A stretch of 16,323 nucleotides of DNA, from positions 1 through 16,323 of the forward strand of contig JBCBRH010000055.1 in NCBI GenBank assembly GCA_039819785.1, written 5' to 3'. Positions 15,200 to 16,323 of this stretch are shown in pieces. Position numbers and translations under genes: made by a program. Origin of the DNA: JBCBRD01 sp039819785 (GTDB taxonomy: Bacteria; Pseudomonadota; Alphaproteobacteria; Rhizobiales; Hyphomicrobiaceae). The notes beneath the pieces are model-generated. The model was not told where the DNA came from. It was given only the letters and a program-made list of their open reading frames with translations, and made no database searches. Position 1 is the first letter of the stretch, and each line of letters starts with the position of its first letter.

Positions 15200-15834
15200 T
15201 GTCCAGCGATGATCATAACGGCCACGACCATGACCACACGGTTTTTCAGGATGAAGACGACCTTCGCGATCCTGCCTTGATAAAATATCGTGCCATCCGC
15301 TCACTGCTGATGGAAAAAGGTGTGTTTGTTGCCGATGAACTGCGCGTCGCTGTTGAGCGCATGGAACAAGCCGGACCCCATGTCGGTGCTGCCATTGTTG
15401 CAAAAGCCTGGACGGATCCCGAGTTCCGGGAGCGCGTGTTAACGGATGCCAAACCTGCCGTGGCGGAACTTGGTTACACGATCGCGGAAGCTGACCTGAT
15501 CGTCGTGGAAAACACATCCGAGTTGCACAACCTGATTGTCTGCACGTTGTGCTCCTGCTACCCGCGATCGATCCTAGGCCAACCTCCCGCCTGGTACATC
15601 AGCCGGTCCTACCGAACGCGCGCTGTCCGCGAACCTCGTGCCGTGCTTGCTGAATTCGGCGTGCAGGTTCCTCCGAATTGTGCGGTCCGTGTGCATGACA
15701 GTACTGCTGATATGCGTTACCTCGTTTTGCCCGTGCGCCCGGTCGGCACTGAGGGGTGGGACAATGATCGTCTGGCCGGACTTGTCACCCGAGACTGTCT
15801 GATTGGAACCGCGCTGCCTCGTGCTGTCGCCTGA
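15199..15834 (+). CDS. Co-type nitrile hydratase alpha / thiocyanate hydrolase gamma subunit
   Basis: A 211-residue metal-binding catalytic subunit. The claw motif VCTLCSC (Cys115, Cys118, Ser119, Cys120) has Thr rather than Ser after the first cysteine, the cobalt form. In the family the last two cysteines are oxidised to sulfinic and sulfenic acid. CYPRSILG resembles thiocyanate hydrolase gamma, whereas PPAWYISRSYRTRAVREPR resembles nitrile hydratase alpha. LPVRPVGTEGW and VTRDCLIG complete the family pattern. The N-terminus is His-rich (DDHNGHDHDH), as in thiocyanate hydrolase gamma, possibly for metal loading. The ATG at 15199 overlaps the previous stop by one base; a GTG at 15196 is possible. 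No activator or cobalt chaperone gene is in the window. The substrate (nitrile or thiocyanate) is undecided; the adjoining amidase favours a nitrile. Confidence 0.92.
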   Translation: MSSDDHNGHDHDHTVFQDEDDLRDPALIKYRAIRSLLMEKGVFVADELRVAVERMEQAGPHVGAAIVAKAWTDPEFRERVLTDAKPAVAELGYTIAEADLIVVENTSELHNLIVCTLCSCYPRSILGQPPAWYISRSYRTRAVREPRAVLAEFGVQVPPNCAVRVHDSTADMRYLVLPVRPVGTEGWDNDRLAGLVTRDCLIGTALPRAVA

Positions 15835-15903
15835 GCGATCTTTGCGTTCGCGTCAACAGGGCCCTCACTCGGCGGCGGTGCGCGCTTGCGGCCTGATGCG
15901 AAA

Positions 15904-16293
15904 ATGAAAGAACCTCACGTGCAGGAAAACGATTTCGGCGCCTTCGTTTCGAAATTTGAAAGGCGTGGCAGCACGAACGGTCCGCTGGCCGGTCTGACGT
16001 TCGGGCTGAAGGATTTGTATGACGTCGCTGGGATTGTCACGGGTGCAGGCAATCCTGAATGGGCGCGGACCCATCAACCGGCTTCCGTTAATGCGCCGGT
16101 CCTCGACACATTGCTTGGTAGTGGCGCGACACTGGTCGGTAAAACACACACCGACGAACTGGCCTACAGCCTGATGGGGGCAAACGCACACTATGGCACC
16201 CCCACCAGTCCTCCAGCGGTGGCCATAACCGAGCCGGACGACGAGCCGCCAGGCACACGGTCTGGCGCTGCGGGATTGGTGGGGGTGCCATAG
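15904..16293 (+). CDS. Amidase (amidase signature family), truncated by fold-back
   Basis: The N-terminal part of an amidase, which would hydrolyse an amide to carboxylate and ammonia. Residues 1-101 are authentic: GPLAGLTFGLKDLYDVAG with catalytic Lys36, then GATLVGKTHTDELAYSLMG and NAHYGTPT. From 16208 on, the frame (to the stop at 16291-16293) is not amidase sequence but the reverse complement of downstream DNA. The missing part, including PGGSSSGS, is found on the minus strand at 16208-16322. ATG 15904 fits the family; a TTG at 15886 is unlikely. It lies 69 bases behind the hydratase alpha gene, the classic nitrile hydratase - amidase pairing. Confidence 0.85.
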   Translation: MKEPHVQENDFGAFVSKFERRGSTNGPLAGLTFGLKDLYDVAGIVTGAGNPEWARTHQPASVNAPVLDTLLGSGATLVGKTHTDELAYSLMGANAHYGTPTSPPAVAITEPDDEPPGTRSGAAGLVGVP

Positions 16294-16323
16294 TGTGCGT
16301 TTGCCCCCATCAGGCTGTAGGCC
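16161..16323. repeat. Perfect 47-bp inverted repeat at window end (fold-back)
   Basis: 16161-16207 and 16277-16323 are exact reverse complements, 47 bases each, around a 69-base loop that is not self-complementary. The right arm ends at the last base of the window. The bases at the junction (CCCACCAG against CTGGTGGG) offer microhomology. The arrangement fits a chimeric or hairpin contig end rather than a biological element. Confidence 0.95.
16208..16322 (-). CDS. Displaced internal fragment of the amidase
   Basis: Read on the minus strand from 16322, this repeats ...AYSLMGANAHYGTPT and then continues with the true next residues: NPAAPDRVPGGSSSGS and VMATAGG. This contains the Gly/Ser-rich amidase signature with the catalytic serines, which the plus-strand copy lacks. 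It is not a separate gene; joined to the plus-strand residues 1-101 it gives a continuous amidase N-terminal half. Confidence 0.85.

Noticed and set aside
16208..16293. Plus-strand C-terminal tail of the amidase frame
   Set aside because: It is the reverse complement of real downstream amidase sequence and does not encode a natural protein end.

Overview
The window looks like the chromosome of an alphaproteobacterium, probably in the order Hyphomicrobiales (Rhizobiales). The gene string murA - DUF2948 - hisD - UPF0262 - low-molecular-weight phosphatase, with maf and yacG beside it, is typical of that group. A RIME-like palindromic repeat behind murA also fits. The organism is inferred; no rRNA or species marker is present.

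Left part (1-1040): a tRNA-Thr(GGT) on the minus strand, a gene-poor stretch with a 24-bp tandem repeat and a small hairpin, and an exported protein of unknown function. Housekeeping part (1194-8652): a 52-residue charged peptide, murA, a RIME-like repeat, the DUF2948 gene, hisD, the UPF0262 gene and the phosphatase, all on the plus strand. maf and yacG follow on the opposite strand, converging on the phosphatase gene, and infA is not found beside them. A Crp/Fnr-type regulator and a tRNA-Phe(GAA) with a readable sigma-70-type promoter close this part.

Right part (8990-16323): a divergent accessory module around a 149-bp intergenic region at 14347-14495. To the right, three tightly overlapping genes encode a cobalt-type nitrile hydratase or thiocyanate hydrolase whose beta chain is split into two polypeptides, followed by an amidase. 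To the left are an iron-sulfur CCG-domain protein related to heterodisulfide reductase subunits, a tripartite tricarboxylate transporter (tctC, tctA, tctB) and a RidA-family protein. The simplest reading, an inference from gene content and layout, is a catabolic unit: the transporter brings in an anionic substrate, the hydratase turns a nitrile into an amide, the amidase releases ammonia and an acid, and RidA clears reactive imine by-products. The role of the Fe-S protein is unknown.

The last 163 bases fold back on themselves. The true amidase coding sequence, including the PGGSSSGS signature, continues on the minus strand of the window end. This looks like a chimeric contig end, so the amidase is truncated here.
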